64,000 nucleotides of DNA, taken from the NCBI GenBank assembly GCA_000702245.1, contig KL370879.1:31353-95352 (forward strand), written 5' to 3'. The translations under genes were made by a program, and so were the position numbers. The notes beneath the pieces were generated by a model. The model was given only the letters and a program-made list of their open reading frames with translations. It made no database searches and was not told where the DNA came from. Source of the stretch: Lachnospiraceae bacterium C6A11 (GTDB lineage Bacteria; Bacillota; Clostridia; Lachnospirales; Lachnospiraceae). Position 1 is the stretch's first letter. The number at the start of each line of letters is the position of its first letter. Shown piece by piece: positions 25,651-34,728 of the stretch.

Positions 25651-27651
25651 TTATTTAATTATGAACGTCTCTTCCCACTCGGAGATGGTTGTTTTATTAT
25701 TTGTATATAAATTGACTCTGACTGTTATTTTATAACTCTTTACAGTTTCATTATCATTATTTTCTATGGAATTCAGATCATTTTCAGTATATGGATCACT
25801 CTTCGCATCATCCTTATTTGTATAATCTTCCACATCCTTCTCGGAATCATCATTTTTATCTTTATTAAAGAATGGATCATCCTCTGCGTCTTCTCGTTCT
25901 ATATTTTCCGTAAGCGGCAGTTTTATAACAGCTGTATAGCTTGTCTTTCCTTCAGAAATGCTGTAATCATTATCGTATTCCAGGGTGTATGAACATTCAT
26001 AGGTTCCGTCCGAAACAGTAATATATGAGTCCTTAATATAATTCAGGCTCGACGGATTATCAGAGAGCATTATGCATCTTACAAGATATTCTCCGTTACC
26101 GCCATTCTTTTCGCAGCTTATATTAACATTCATTTCTTTAAGGATCCGATCAACCTCATCCAGAAAGCTTTCGCCCGAAGCTTCATCAACTTCAGCCAGC
26201 CTATCCATAAATACAGATTTCATCTGCAGCTGTGTATTAAACTCCTTGTAGCCTTTACTTTCAAGCAGCGTTGGCTCATCCGAATATAGATTGGTTCCGA
26301 GACCAAGTCTGTCGCCTTCTATCTTTACACCTATAGCGGCCAGCGAGGTTGGAAAGAGATCAAAGGTCGTATATGCACGAGATTTATCAGAAGCTTCAAG
26401 CCCCTCAGCAGGATTTATTATCGATACATAGACCTTTCTGTCATAGGATTTATCGATCACGTAGCACATATCCATATCCATAGTCGGATGGTCCCCCGAG
26501 ATGATTATGGTTGTATTTTCATAAAAATCCTGCCCCCTGCACCAGGAAACAAAGTCCGCTACCTGTCTGTCCGAGCAGGCTATCGCGTTCATATAAGAGT
26601 CCTTATATTTGTCCTCGCAAAGTCTGCAGGTATATCCATCATCAAAATGTGTATCCACCGTGAGAATCGTCATATTAAATGGCTGCTCTGATGTGGCAAG
26701 TTCCCCAAGGCGACTTCTTGCAAAGCTAAACAGCTTCTCATCTTCATAGCCCCAGAAGACCATATAGTCCTCAGGTATCAAGCCATTCTTCCGGGCATAT
26801 TCATAGTCCTCAATCTCATAATTACCATGCGATGAGAAATACAAGTCTCTCCCACCAAACCTTGCATCCGAACCGATCAAGAACACATTCTTATATCCAT
26901 GATCTTCCAGGATATCACCAAAGGTTTTGACCGTTGGGAAAAACTTTGATTGGGTGAACATAGAATTCTTCTGAATAGGAATTATCAGCGGCAAGCCTGA
27001 GGTTTCGGCAAACATTGCCCCCATAGTCCAGTCAGTACCATACATCGAATAAGCACCATTTAAGATTTTACTGTCATTTCCCGCAAAGTCCTCTCCGACT
27101 TCTTCAAGCTTCGTCAGGTTTTGGATCAGGTTTTCATCCATATTTCCGCCATTTTCTGTATCTGCATACGCAAGCTCCATGGACTCAAGATAGATATAGA
27201 TGATATTTCTTTTCTTATCAGGAAACCTGATATCAACCTTATCCGGATCAACATAGTTGTCTTCAATAAAGGTTGATTTCTTATTCCTGTATTTCAGATA
27301 ATCGCCGAGACCTATTCTGTTCCATAGCAGGCAAATAGCCAGCACAAATAAAGCCACACCCATAAGGCCCGACGTAAGAGTGATCAGCTTCCTATGCTTT
27401 CTGAAGAAGAAAAACAGGAAAACCACTGCAGCCGTTAGGATTACGGTTGGGACTATTGTTGTTAGCACAAAAGTCCCTATCATTCCGTTTCCGGTTCCCT
27501 CCAACGAATTCTGAAGCTGGAAAATAATACTGCTCGCAGAGAGCTTCGGCCATGTCCGCCGCACCCAAAGTGCGGTGAACATAACAAATACTCCTGCAAG
27601 CAGAATTATAAAAGCTATTAAATTCCCAAGGATTCTAAATACTTTTTTCAT
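25651..27651 (-). CDS. Sulfatase-fold phosphoglycerol transferase (OpgB/LtaS-like)
   Basis: A 666-residue membrane protein. Three to four N-terminal helices (about 7-120) precede an extracellular alkaline-phosphatase-fold domain. IIYIYLESMELAY supplies the first metal ligand, GTDWTMGAMFAETSG contains the likely nucleophile Thr, and IIISGDHPTMDMD the Asp-His pair. The pattern is closer to the OpgB/MdoB type than to the enzyme at 4024-6156. The C-terminal 200 residues add a beta-rich domain with a very acidic Asp/Asn/Glu stretch (about 590-635). It begins 11 bp past the repeat-protein gene and probably shares its transcript. Confidence 0.82.
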   Translation of the reverse strand: MKKVFRILGNLIAFIILLAGVFVMFTALWVRRTWPKLSASSIIFQLQNSLEGTGNGMIGTFVLTTIVPTVILTAAVVFLFFFFRKHRKLITLTSGLMGVALFVLAICLLWNRIGLGDYLKYRNKKSTFIEDNYVDPDKVDIRFPDKKRNIIYIYLESMELAYADTENGGNMDENLIQNLTKLEEVGEDFAGNDSKILNGAYSMYGTDWTMGAMFAETSGLPLIIPIQKNSMFTQSKFFPTVKTFGDILEDHGYKNVFLIGSDARFGGRDLYFSSHGNYEIEDYEYARKNGLIPEDYMVFWGYEDEKLFSFARSRLGELATSEQPFNMTILTVDTHFDDGYTCRLCEDKYKDSYMNAIACSDRQVADFVSWCRGQDFYENTTIIISGDHPTMDMDMCYVIDKSYDRKVYVSIINPAEGLEASDKSRAYTTFDLFPTSLAAIGVKIEGDRLGLGTNLYSDEPTLLESKGYKEFNTQLQMKSVFMDRLAEVDEASGESFLDEVDRILKEMNVNISCEKNGGNGEYLVRCIMLSDNPSSLNYIKDSYITVSDGTYECSYTLEYDNDYSISEGKTSYTAVIKLPLTENIEREDAEDDPFFNKDKNDDSEKDVEDYTNKDDAKSDPYTENDLNSIENNDNETVKSYKITVRVNLYTNNKTTISEWEETFIIK

Positions 27652-27662
27652 TATCAGAATTA

Positions 27663-28805
27663 TCAGTCAAGTACTCTGTCCGGAAAAACGTACCATTTTC
27701 CACCGGTTTTATAAACATCAAATCTGATACGTTCTTTTTCCCACTCACCTTCATAATATCCGTCATCTCTAACTTCAAATTCAAGTTTTACTCTGACCAT
27801 TTCCTGGATATCTATGTCAGCGCCATAACATTCCTTAATATAGGCCTCAGACTCTTTAATATCTTTTTCAGTAGCTTTATCACCCAGCTCTGCTGCTAGA
27901 TTACGTACTTTTGTGCCATCATTCAAATGTCTTATATATCCATATTCATAGGCTTCTTTAAGACTGTTAAATCGTCTGTTATAGTAAGAATACTCTTCAG
28001 ATCTGACGTATTTCTCAGCCGCATCCTTCAAGTCGTCAGGTATTGAATACTGAATCATCTTATCAACATCGTTATCAGCCCAAGCTTCAAGGAAAGCCTT
28101 TGCTGCTGCTTCAGGTGAGCTTGCACCCTTACCTGATTTTCCAAGTATCATGATAAGTGCTATAACAATTCCTGCAACCACAAGAGCTGATATGGATGCA
28201 ATAATCGCAATCTTCTTGCCCTTTCCCGGTGTCTTACCCTGCGGAGGCATCTGCTGACCAAATCCCTGAGGAGTGAACTGCTGACTATACTCCGGCTGCA
28301 TCATGCTATTTGGCTGACCGAACTGACCTTGTGGCATCATACCCTGGACAAACTGCCCCTGCGGCATTCCCTGACCAAACTGTGGCTGGCCGAAACCATT
28401 CATCGGCATCTGTTCGAACTGCTGTGGCATTCCCTGACTCATCGGCATCTGACCAAACTGACCTTGTGGCATTCCTTGTCCCATCGGCATCTGCCCGAAC
28501 TGTCCCTGCGGCATTCCCTGGCCCATCGGCATCTGCCCGAACTGACCCTGCGGCATTCCTTGTCCCATTGGCATCTGCCCGAACTGTCCCTGCGGCATTC
28601 CTTGTCCCATTGGCATCTGATTGAACTGTCCCTGCGGCATCATCCCTTGTCCAAACTGTGGTTGTCCAAAGCCTCCCATCGGCATCATACTCTGTTCGAA
28701 CTGCTGTGGCATTCCCTGACTCATCTGTGACTGTTCGAAGCCATTCAACGGCATATTCTCACCAACCGGAGAATCCATATTATCCTTCATCTCATTATTA
28801 TCCAT
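27663..28805 (-). CDS. Membrane protein with Met/Gln/Gly repeats and a C-terminal extracytoplasmic domain
   Basis: A 380-residue protein not recognised as a named family. Residues about 15-195 are low complexity, rich in Met, Gln, Gly, Phe and Pro. They include five perfect-length 14-residue repeats of the type QGMPQGQFGQMPMG. A single TM helix (about 200-222) follows a GKGKK stop-transfer-like basic patch. The C-terminal about 130 residues (SPEAAAKAFLEAWADNDVDKMIQYSI onward) look like a small extracytoplasmic domain of the DUF4878/NTF2-like kind. The repeats would be cytoplasmic. The ATG at 28805 follows GGGAGG; a longer frame opening at 28907 has no RBS. Confidence 0.7.
   Translation of the reverse strand: MDNNEMKDNMDSPVGENMPLNGFEQSQMSQGMPQQFEQSMMPMGGFGQPQFGQGMMPQGQFNQMPMGQGMPQGQFGQMPMGQGMPQGQFGQMPMGQGMPQGQFGQMPMGQGMPQGQFGQMPMSQGMPQQFEQMPMNGFGQPQFGQGMPQGQFVQGMMPQGQFGQPNSMMQPEYSQQFTPQGFGQQMPPQGKTPGKGKKIAIIASISALVVAGIVIALIMILGKSGKGASSPEAAAKAFLEAWADNDVDKMIQYSIPDDLKDAAEKYVRSEEYSYYNRRFNSLKEAYEYGYIRHLNDGTKVRNLAAELGDKATEKDIKESEAYIKECYGADIDIQEMVRVKLEFEVRDDGYYEGEWEKERIRFDVYKTGGKWYVFPDRVLD
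28440..28649 (-). repeat. Five tandem 42-bp coding repeats
   Basis: Units start at 28440, 28482, 28524, 28566 and 28608 and differ mainly at third codon positions. Each encodes QGMPQGQFGQMPMG with minor changes. Unit length is a multiple of three, so gain or loss of units keeps the frame. Confidence 0.9.
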
Positions 28806-28920
28806 GTAACTTTCCTCCCATAGGTAGACATCATAGACATCTCGCCTAAAAAACACATTATCAGAGCATAAAACTCCTGTATTTGATGATACTCCCGTAG
28901 CAACCAATTATCAATATTTT

Positions 28921-30363
28921 TTAATCAGCAACATCACCAATTTCTTCAGTGATATGCTTATTTGCCTCCTCATGCTCCTTGGTGAGGTTTTTCAGCCATA
29001 TTTCCCTCTTAAGCCAGAAATGGAATATTATAATTTTGACAATATCAAGGAGCTTGATGACAAGATACATCATAACCGGCCCGATCTTCGTAAAGATTGC
29101 CAGCGAAAATACCATCGGGATCATGACAAATATAGTTAGTATTGCGTCCGTATATACACCCATTCCGGTATCGCCGCCCGCACGAGCTATGGCCTGCTGG
29201 GCATTCATGTAAACCCAGACCGGCATAAAGAATGACATAAGGATTACCATCCAGCGGCATATATCTATCGCACTGGCGCTGAGCTTGCCAAATACAACCG
29301 GTACTATGAGAGTTGTTGAGAATCCTACACCTACCATGACAAGCCCCATCACTGCAGCTCCCGCCAGAAGCCAGGTTTTCTCCTTCTTCGCCCTTTCCAG
29401 GTCACCTTCTCCAAGGGACTTTCCGATTATAACTCCGGTTGCCGAATAGATTCCTCCAAAGGCTACGAAGAACAGGTTTGCTATTGCAAAGCTTGAGGAC
29501 ATACCTGAAACAACATCTGCACCGCCACGTCCGTTATAGAGTGCAGTCATTATGGTTTCAGAGAATATCCATACCATCTCGCAGAAAAGTACCATCGCGC
29601 ACTTCTTCAGCATCTCCTTAAAGAGCTTTCCGTTTATTCTGAAGAAGTCCTTCAGTTTCACCGCAAAGTCCGGTTTCTTCTTCAAATATACAATTATAAA
29701 TATCACCAGTTCCAGAGTTCTTGCGATAACCGTCGCAATCGCCGCACCCTCAACACCAAGCTTTGGGAAGCCAAGATTGCCATAGATAAGTAAGTAATTG
29801 CAGGCTGTATTTGTAAGCGTTGCAATTATCGTTACAACAAGTGGTATTTTAACCTCGCCCATATCACGAAGCGAGCTTGCTATACATACTGAAATAGTCA
29901 TCGGTATACCCACGAAAAACATTATGCGGATGTATTTAACCCCCTCCACAAGTATCATCGCTTTATCGCTATTTCCGATCAGCATCAGCGACAGCACCTG
30001 ATTCGGAAATACAACGCACACAAGAAAATATGGAATAGCCGCCGCAAGTCCCATTACAAGCTTAAACCTGAAGGCTTGCTGCATTCCGTTCTTATCCTTT
30101 GCACCGAAGAACTGCGTCAGAAATATACCGCCCGACGTGCAGATTGTATTTACATATACCATGAAAATAAACAGTATCTGTCCGGCCACATTAACACCGG
30201 ACATACAGATATCTCCGAGTCCGGAAACCATGAAGTTGTCTACTAGTGACACCATGCTCTGAATGAGCTGCTGTACCATTATAGGCACCGCTATCGCCAG
30301 TGCCCCTTTATAAAACTTAGCAGAGCCGAAAAGATTAGCGCGGCTCTCATTTTTGACTAACAT
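28921..30363 (-). CDS. MATE family efflux transporter
   Basis: A 480-residue multidrug and toxic compound extrusion transporter with about twelve hydrophobic helices in two related halves. The N-terminal half has the common PIMVQQLIQSMVSLVDNFMV pattern of MATE helix 1. AGAG-like positions and the second-half repeat are in place, and length is normal. It uses Na+ or H+ gradients to expel organic cations, flavins or similar compounds. AGAGGT precedes the ATG. It lies downstream of the ssrA terminator and 115 bp before the repeat-protein gene. Confidence 0.9.
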   Translation of the reverse strand: MLVKNESRANLFGSAKFYKGALAIAVPIMVQQLIQSMVSLVDNFMVSGLGDICMSGVNVAGQILFIFMVYVNTICTSGGIFLTQFFGAKDKNGMQQAFRFKLVMGLAAAIPYFLVCVVFPNQVLSLMLIGNSDKAMILVEGVKYIRIMFFVGIPMTISVCIASSLRDMGEVKIPLVVTIIATLTNTACNYLLIYGNLGFPKLGVEGAAIATVIARTLELVIFIIVYLKKKPDFAVKLKDFFRINGKLFKEMLKKCAMVLFCEMVWIFSETIMTALYNGRGGADVVSGMSSSFAIANLFFVAFGGIYSATGVIIGKSLGEGDLERAKKEKTWLLAGAAVMGLVMVGVGFSTTLIVPVVFGKLSASAIDICRWMVILMSFFMPVWVYMNAQQAIARAGGDTGMGVYTDAILTIFVMIPMVFSLAIFTKIGPVMMYLVIKLLDIVKIIIFHFWLKREIWLKNLTKEHEEANKHITEEIGDVAD

Positions 30364-30403
30364 TGTTTTGTACCTCTAGATTCTTTCCGAAAAGCAAGAA
30401 AAA

Positions 30404-30426
30404 AAGCCTGTTAAAGAAACAGGCTT
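30404..30426 (-). terminator. Terminator of ssrA
   Basis: AAGCCTG / CAGGCTT stem with a 9-nt loop followed by TTTTTTTC on the minus strand, 17 nt past the tmRNA 3' end. Confidence 0.8.
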
Positions 30427-30442
30427 AAGATCTTTGATAAAG

Positions 30443-30787
30443 TGGACCTGACGGGGTTCGAACCCGTGTCCAGAAACCCTTCCGTTACAACCTCTCCCAT
30501 CACAGACTAGTGTTTTGACATTCCCTCCACTGCACATCCACTGTCAGATTTGCAGTATTAGTAGCTTCATGAGTTCTTTTCCATTCTCAAAGCTTTGAAC
30601 GAAAAGTGCTCCGCAAAGTCGGTGCCAGATTCCGAAGCAGCGGATGACTCCGGGCTGACAGCTGCCATTAGGCAGCGATTGCTAATTTTCTATTATCAGC
30701 GTTTATTTTTTTCCGAGTTTTTACGTGGTCCCGGACCACGGATGGCTGTCATAAGTTCTAGATCCCTGTCGAAGCCAATTCAGGCCC
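30443..30787 (-). ncRNA. ssrA: Transfer-messenger RNA (tmRNA)
   Basis: A 345-nt tmRNA that rescues stalled ribosomes together with SmpB. The tRNA-like ends pair (GGGCCTG with CAGGTCC), the 5' part has the hallmark GGCTTCGACAGGGAT, and the 3' part has the T-arm GGGTTCGAACCCC. The CCA is not encoded. The tag frame runs from a GCT resume codon at 30700 to the TAA at 30668 and encodes ADNRKLAIAA. The stop lies in the loop of a GCTGCC/GGCAGC hairpin, as is usual. smpB, rnr and secG lie upstream in the same orientation. A terminator follows. Confidence 0.96.
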
Positions 30788-30797
30788 ATATATTTAA

Positions 30798-31112
30798 CTA
30801 TTGTGACTCTGCATCGGTACCTGTTGCAAAAGTGATTCCGGTGTAAAGGTCAGCATAGTTATCTACCCAATAGCTGTCGAGCCAGCTGTTCAGGTCATCG
30901 GAGCTAACGTATTTGGCAGCTTCAGCAGCCTTAGCATCCTCTTTCTTCTTGTTTTCTTTATATATCTTTCTTCCAAGAGGAACGCCTATAAGTGCTCCAA
31001 GCGCTATCGCCGCTAAAAATATCCCGATAGTCTGCTTTATCTTTTTTCTTCTCTTAGTCTTTTCTCTGTTTTTTTTCTCTTTTTTATATCTGTCTACCTT
31101 TTCCTGGCTCAT
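30798..31112 (-). CDS. Small membrane protein of unknown function between smpB and ssrA
   Basis: A 104-residue protein with a very basic N-terminus (about 28 residues with many Lys/Arg), one hydrophobic helix (about 29-48), a charged Lys/Glu/Ala stretch and a short acidic C-terminus with aromatic residues (DSYWVDNYADLY). I recognise no family. It starts 68 bp after smpB and ends 10 bp before the 5' end of ssrA, so ssrA is either processed from the same transcript or has a promoter within this gene. Confidence 0.65.
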   Translation of the reverse strand: MSQEKVDRYKKEKKNREKTKRRKKIKQTIGIFLAAIALGALIGVPLGRKIYKENKKKEDAKAAEAAKYVSSDDLNSWLDSYWVDNYADLYTGITFATGTDAESQ

Positions 31113-31180
31113 TTTAATACCCCTTCAGCAAATATATTTGATCATATAAAGTATAACACTCCACCTAAACTATCGCAATG

Positions 31181-31651
31181 TCAAATCTTTATATTTCTGA
31201 CCTTGAAGTCCCTCTCTGCCTCTCTTGCCGCATCCTTCTTGGCAAGCGTTTCTCTCTTATCATAGAGCTTCTTTCCTCTTGCCAGTGCGATCTCAACCTT
31301 GGCCTTGCCATTCTTGAAATACACCTTTGTCGGAACTATCGTATAGCCCGCGGCCTCTCTCTTCTGAGCAAGCTTTCTAATCTCAACCTTATGCAGGAGA
31401 AGCTTCCTCTTTCTGAGTGGATCCCTGTTAAATATATTTCCCTTTTCGTAAGGGTTGATGTGCATATGATGGATAAATATCTCACCATTATCCACACCAA
31501 TAAAAGCCTCTTTGATGCTGCAGTGACCTTCTCTAAGGGACTTTACCTCAGTTCCCACAAGCTCGATCCCTGCCTCATATACTTCCTCTATAAAATAGTC
31601 ATGGTAGACTTTTTTATTATTAGCTATCAGCTTTTCACCTTTTTCTCTCAT
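31181..31651 (-). CDS. smpB: SsrA-binding protein
   Basis: A 156-residue OB-fold RNA-binding protein that delivers tmRNA to stalled ribosomes. Family blocks are [38 protein letters not shown] and the C-terminal basic tail [20 protein letters not shown], which inserts in the mRNA channel. The ATG at 31651 is preceded by GGAGCG; an in-frame start at 31726 would overlap the end of rnr and add 25 residues foreign to the family. It is part of secG-rnr-smpB-ssrA, a common order in Firmicutes. Confidence 0.96.
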   Translation of the reverse strand: MREKGEKLIANNKKVYHDYFIEEVYEAGIELVGTEVKSLREGHCSIKEAFIGVDNGEIFIHHMHINPYEKGNIFNRDPLRKRKLLLHKVEIRKLAQKREAAGYTIVPTKVYFKNGKAKVEIALARGKKLYDKRETLAKKDAAREAERDFKVRNIKI

Positions 31652-31697
31652 TTTTACGCTCCGGTCTACATTTTTTCTACTCCATTCAAATATTGTA

Positions 31698-33833
31698 TCA
31701 CAATTTCTTAACCAGTTCGAAATCAATTATTCTTTCTACTTTATCCGCACGAAGCACTCTGATGCGAACCTTGTCTCCAAGCGAGAAGATATTTCCGGTT
31801 CTGTCGCCGCGCATGATCATTTCCGTTTCATTATATGAATAATAGTCATCGTCCATATATGCAACATTCATGGCACCTTCAACTGTATTCGGAAGCTCAA
31901 CGAAAATATTCTGCTGCGTGAAGCCCGAGATTATGCCGTCATATTCTTCACCTATATGCTGCGACATATACTCTATCTCTTTCAGCCTTACAACATCTCT
32001 TTCCGCCTCGTCAGCTCTTCTTTCCTTTGCTGAATTGTCTGCCGAAACCTTCGGAAGAAGCTTTGTATAATGCTTTATCCTGTCGGCATCAAGTCTGCCG
32101 TGTATATTATCCTTGATGATCCTATGGATCTGCAGGTCTGGATATCTTCTGATCGGCGAGGTAAAGTGACAGTAATATTTGCATGCAAGTCCGAAATGCC
32201 CTGTGCACTCCGTACCATAGCGTGCCTGCTGCATTGATCGAAGCACAAGCTTACTAACCATCGCCTCGTATGGCTCGCCCTGTATCCTCTGAAGCAGCTT
32301 CTGGAACTCCTTCGGATGAATATTGTCATGAGCCGTAGTTTTGAAGAATATGCCAAAATTCTTTATCGTCTGTGCAAGTATATCAACCTTCTCAGGATCA
32401 GGTGATTCATGGGTTCTGTATTCGAAAGGAAGCTCCTGCCAGAAATAATCCTCAGCTATAACTTCATTTGCCATAAGCATGAAGTCCTCGATGATCTTGG
32501 TAGCGTCATTCCTGTCGTAAGCACATATTTCCACCGGAAAATGATTCTCATCAACCTTGATCTTTGTCTCCGCCATATCAAAGTCAATAGATCCTCTTTC
32601 ATGCCTTCTCTCTCTTATGATACGTGACAGTTCAAACATCCTGTCAAACATAGGGATGAGCTCCTTATATCTATCTTTAGGAGCATCCTCCATACGGTTG
32701 ATGAGCTTATTAACATCGGTATAATTCATACGTTCATTGACATTTATAACACCTTCACAGATCTTATGATCGATCACCTTGCCCTTCTCATCTATATCCA
32801 TAACGCAAGAAAGCGTAAGTCTGTCAACGCCGGCATTGAGCGAGCAGATTCCGTTTGAAAGCTTGTGAGGAAGCATAGGGATAACGCTGTCAACCAGGTA
32901 ATTACTGGTTCCTCTGTTAAGCGCCTCTTTATCCAGTGGGCTGCCCTCTGTTACATAATTTGAAACATCGGCTATATGTACACCAAGTGTATATATACCA
33001 TTCTTATATTCAATAGTTATCGCATCGTCAAGGTCCTTCGCGTCCTCCCCGTCGATGGTAACTGTATCAAGTGCTCTGAAATCAGTTCTTCCCTTGAGCT
33101 CTGAAGATTCCACCTCATCCGGTATTGTCTCAAGCTGTCTAAGTACATCATCCGGAAAATCAACCGGAATATTATACGTTTTAACAACTGTTAATATATC
33201 TGAGGAAGGATCGTCGATATGTCCGATAACCTCAGTGATTATGCCTGTCGGTGACTTTCTGTCATCACCGTAGTCTCTTATATCTGCAATTACTATACTT
33301 CCCTTAACTGCACCATGTGCAGATTCTCGAGGGATAAATATATCATTTGCTATCTTCTTATTATTTGGAATAACAAAGCCATAGCTTTCAGCCGGATCAT
33401 AGATACCGATAACGCTCTTGATACCGTGCTCAAGCACTCTGATTACGCTTGCTTCCGTCCTTGTACCACCGGAATTCCTGTTGGTCTCGCGTATCAGAAC
33501 CTTGTCACCTTCAAAGGCGTTCGCTGTATCCTTGGCATGGATGAAAAAGTCCTCATCATAGCCGTCAACAGTTACGAAGCCGAAACCTCTCCTGTTTCCG
33601 GTGAATGTACCTACATGTGTATCCTTTGGCGTCAGCATAAATCTGTTATTTCTGGTCTTGATGATCTTATATTCATCCATCAGCTCATCAAGAATGTCCA
33701 GAAGCAGCTGCTTATCGTCATCATTTGTTATCTGAAGAAAATACACAAGTTCCTTATATCTCATTGGTCTGTAATCCTTCTCGGAAAACAGATCCATTAA
33801 TATCTTTTTTAAAGATTCAATATCTCTTTCCAT
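31698..33833 (-). CDS. rnr: Ribonuclease R
   Basis: A 711-residue processive 3'-5' exoribonuclease of the RNB family. An N-terminal helical/winged region leads to two cold-shock domains ([18 protein letters not shown] and the next), the RNB catalytic domain with the acidic cluster ([17 protein letters not shown]) and a C-terminal S1 domain (about 625-705). It degrades structured RNA and helps tmRNA-linked decay, which fits its place beside smpB and ssrA. GGGGG precedes the ATG. A terminator separates it from secG. Confidence 0.95.
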   Translation of the reverse strand: MERDIESLKKILMDLFSEKDYRPMRYKELVYFLQITNDDDKQLLLDILDELMDEYKIIKTRNNRFMLTPKDTHVGTFTGNRRGFGFVTVDGYDEDFFIHAKDTANAFEGDKVLIRETNRNSGGTRTEASVIRVLEHGIKSVIGIYDPAESYGFVIPNNKKIANDIFIPRESAHGAVKGSIVIADIRDYGDDRKSPTGIITEVIGHIDDPSSDILTVVKTYNIPVDFPDDVLRQLETIPDEVESSELKGRTDFRALDTVTIDGEDAKDLDDAITIEYKNGIYTLGVHIADVSNYVTEGSPLDKEALNRGTSNYLVDSVIPMLPHKLSNGICSLNAGVDRLTLSCVMDIDEKGKVIDHKICEGVINVNERMNYTDVNKLINRMEDAPKDRYKELIPMFDRMFELSRIIRERRHERGSIDFDMAETKIKVDENHFPVEICAYDRNDATKIIEDFMLMANEVIAEDYFWQELPFEYRTHESPDPEKVDILAQTIKNFGIFFKTTAHDNIHPKEFQKLLQRIQGEPYEAMVSKLVLRSMQQARYGTECTGHFGLACKYYCHFTSPIRRYPDLQIHRIIKDNIHGRLDADRIKHYTKLLPKVSADNSAKERRADEAERDVVRLKEIEYMSQHIGEEYDGIISGFTQQNIFVELPNTVEGAMNVAYMDDDYYSYNETEMIMRGDRTGNIFSLGDKVRIRVLRADKVERIIDFELVKKL

Positions 33834-33868
33834 ATTAACCCCCTATAATAAGTAATGAACAAAAGAAA

Positions 33869-33896
33869 AAGGTGCCTTGATATTTCAAAGCACCTT
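33869..33896 (-). terminator. Terminator between secG and rnr
   Basis: AAGGTGCTTTGA / TCAAGGCACCTT stem (one G-U) with a 4-nt loop, then TTTC and more T on the minus strand. It probably attenuates rather than blocks read-through into rnr. Confidence 0.75.
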
Positions 33897-33911
33897 GAAT
33901 CATCATTTATA

Positions 33912-34151
33912 TTAGCCAAGCCACTTAGAACGAAGCAGAATGGCAAGTACAAAATACAGAATAGCGAGGAAAACCGTAACCTTCTTGATCACAGCGTCCT
34001 TAGAACGACCCTTGTTCTTTGCCCAGTAAGAATCAGCCGAACCTGTAAGAGTTCCTGAAAGACCGCTATCCTTACCTTCCTGCATAAGTACGACAATCAT
34101 TAGTACTACTGAAATTAAACAAAATGCTATTATAATTAAAGTCTTAACCAC
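33912..34151 (-). CDS. secG: Preprotein translocase subunit SecG
   Basis: A 79-residue SecG with two hydrophobic helices (about 2-24 and 55-74) joined by the family loop with MQEGKDSGLSG. It helps SecYE export proteins. The start is best placed at GTG 34151, with GGAGG 8 bp upstream; the longer frame from TTG 34166 would translate the RBS itself. It heads the secG-rnr-smpB-ssrA group. Confidence 0.93.
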   Translation of the reverse strand: MVKTLIIIAFCLISVVLMIVVLMQEGKDSGLSGTLTGSADSYWAKNKGRSKDAVIKKVTVFLAILYFVLAILLRSKWLG

Positions 34152-34252
34152 AATTAAATCCTCCAAAGTTATCCTAAAAGCACACTTAAGGATAATATCA
34201 TATTAGATAGATTAATTCAATAGTTAATTTTAAAATATTTCCAGAAAAACAG

Positions 34253-34275
34253 AACCACCGGATGAACCGGTGGTT
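34253..34275 (-). terminator. Terminator of mscL
   Basis: AACCACCGG / CCGGTGGTT perfect 9-bp stem with a 5-nt loop followed by CTGTTTTTC on the minus strand, just past the mscL stop. Confidence 0.8.
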
Positions 34276-34286
34276 CCGATAAATAC

Positions 34287-34679
34287 TTATTTATCCTTAA
34301 GAAGATCTCTGATCTCTGTAAGGAGCTTTTCTTCTGCAGATGGCTCTGCAGGAGCTGCTGCTTCCTCTTCCTTCTTCTTTCCTACTGACATAAGCTTATT
34401 AACAGCTTTCATCATAAGGAAGATGCAGAATGCCATTATTATGAAGTTAATAACAGCTGTGAGGAAATGGCCCCAGTTAAGATAGTTTCCCGTATCTCCG
34501 ATCTCGATCGTTCCACCGATGTCTCCGCCGCCGATACATGCAATGAGAGGATTGATGAAGTCATCAGTAAATGCTGTAACGATTGAACCAAATGCAGCAC
34601 CAATGATAACACCAATTGCTAGATCCATTACATTACCCTTAAGGGCGAATTCCTTGAATTCCTTAATGAACTTCTTCAT
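34287..34679 (-). CDS. mscL: Large-conductance mechanosensitive channel
   Basis: A 130-residue MscL. The N-terminal amphipathic MKKFIKEFKEFALKGNVMDLAIGVIIGAAFG is family-typical and forms the gate helix. The second helix is at about 70-95, and an acidic/basic C-terminal helix (EEKLLTEIRDLLK) bundles in the cytoplasm. It opens on membrane tension to relieve hypo-osmotic shock. GGAGG precedes the ATG. It stands alone between the SpoVK-like gene and secG. Confidence 0.96.
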   Translation of the reverse strand: MKKFIKEFKEFALKGNVMDLAIGVIIGAAFGSIVTAFTDDFINPLIACIGGGDIGGTIEIGDTGNYLNWGHFLTAVINFIIMAFCIFLMMKAVNKLMSVGKKKEEEAAAPAEPSAEEKLLTEIRDLLKDK

Positions 34680-34728
34680 ACCTTCAACCTCCTTGAATGT
34701 TTATATGTCATCCCAAAACGAGTGTAAT

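Noticed and set aside
28440..28649. Tandem 42-bp units considered as a CRISPR or regulatory repeat
   Set aside because: They are contiguous, in frame and coding within a gene that has a good RBS, TM helix and C-terminal domain.
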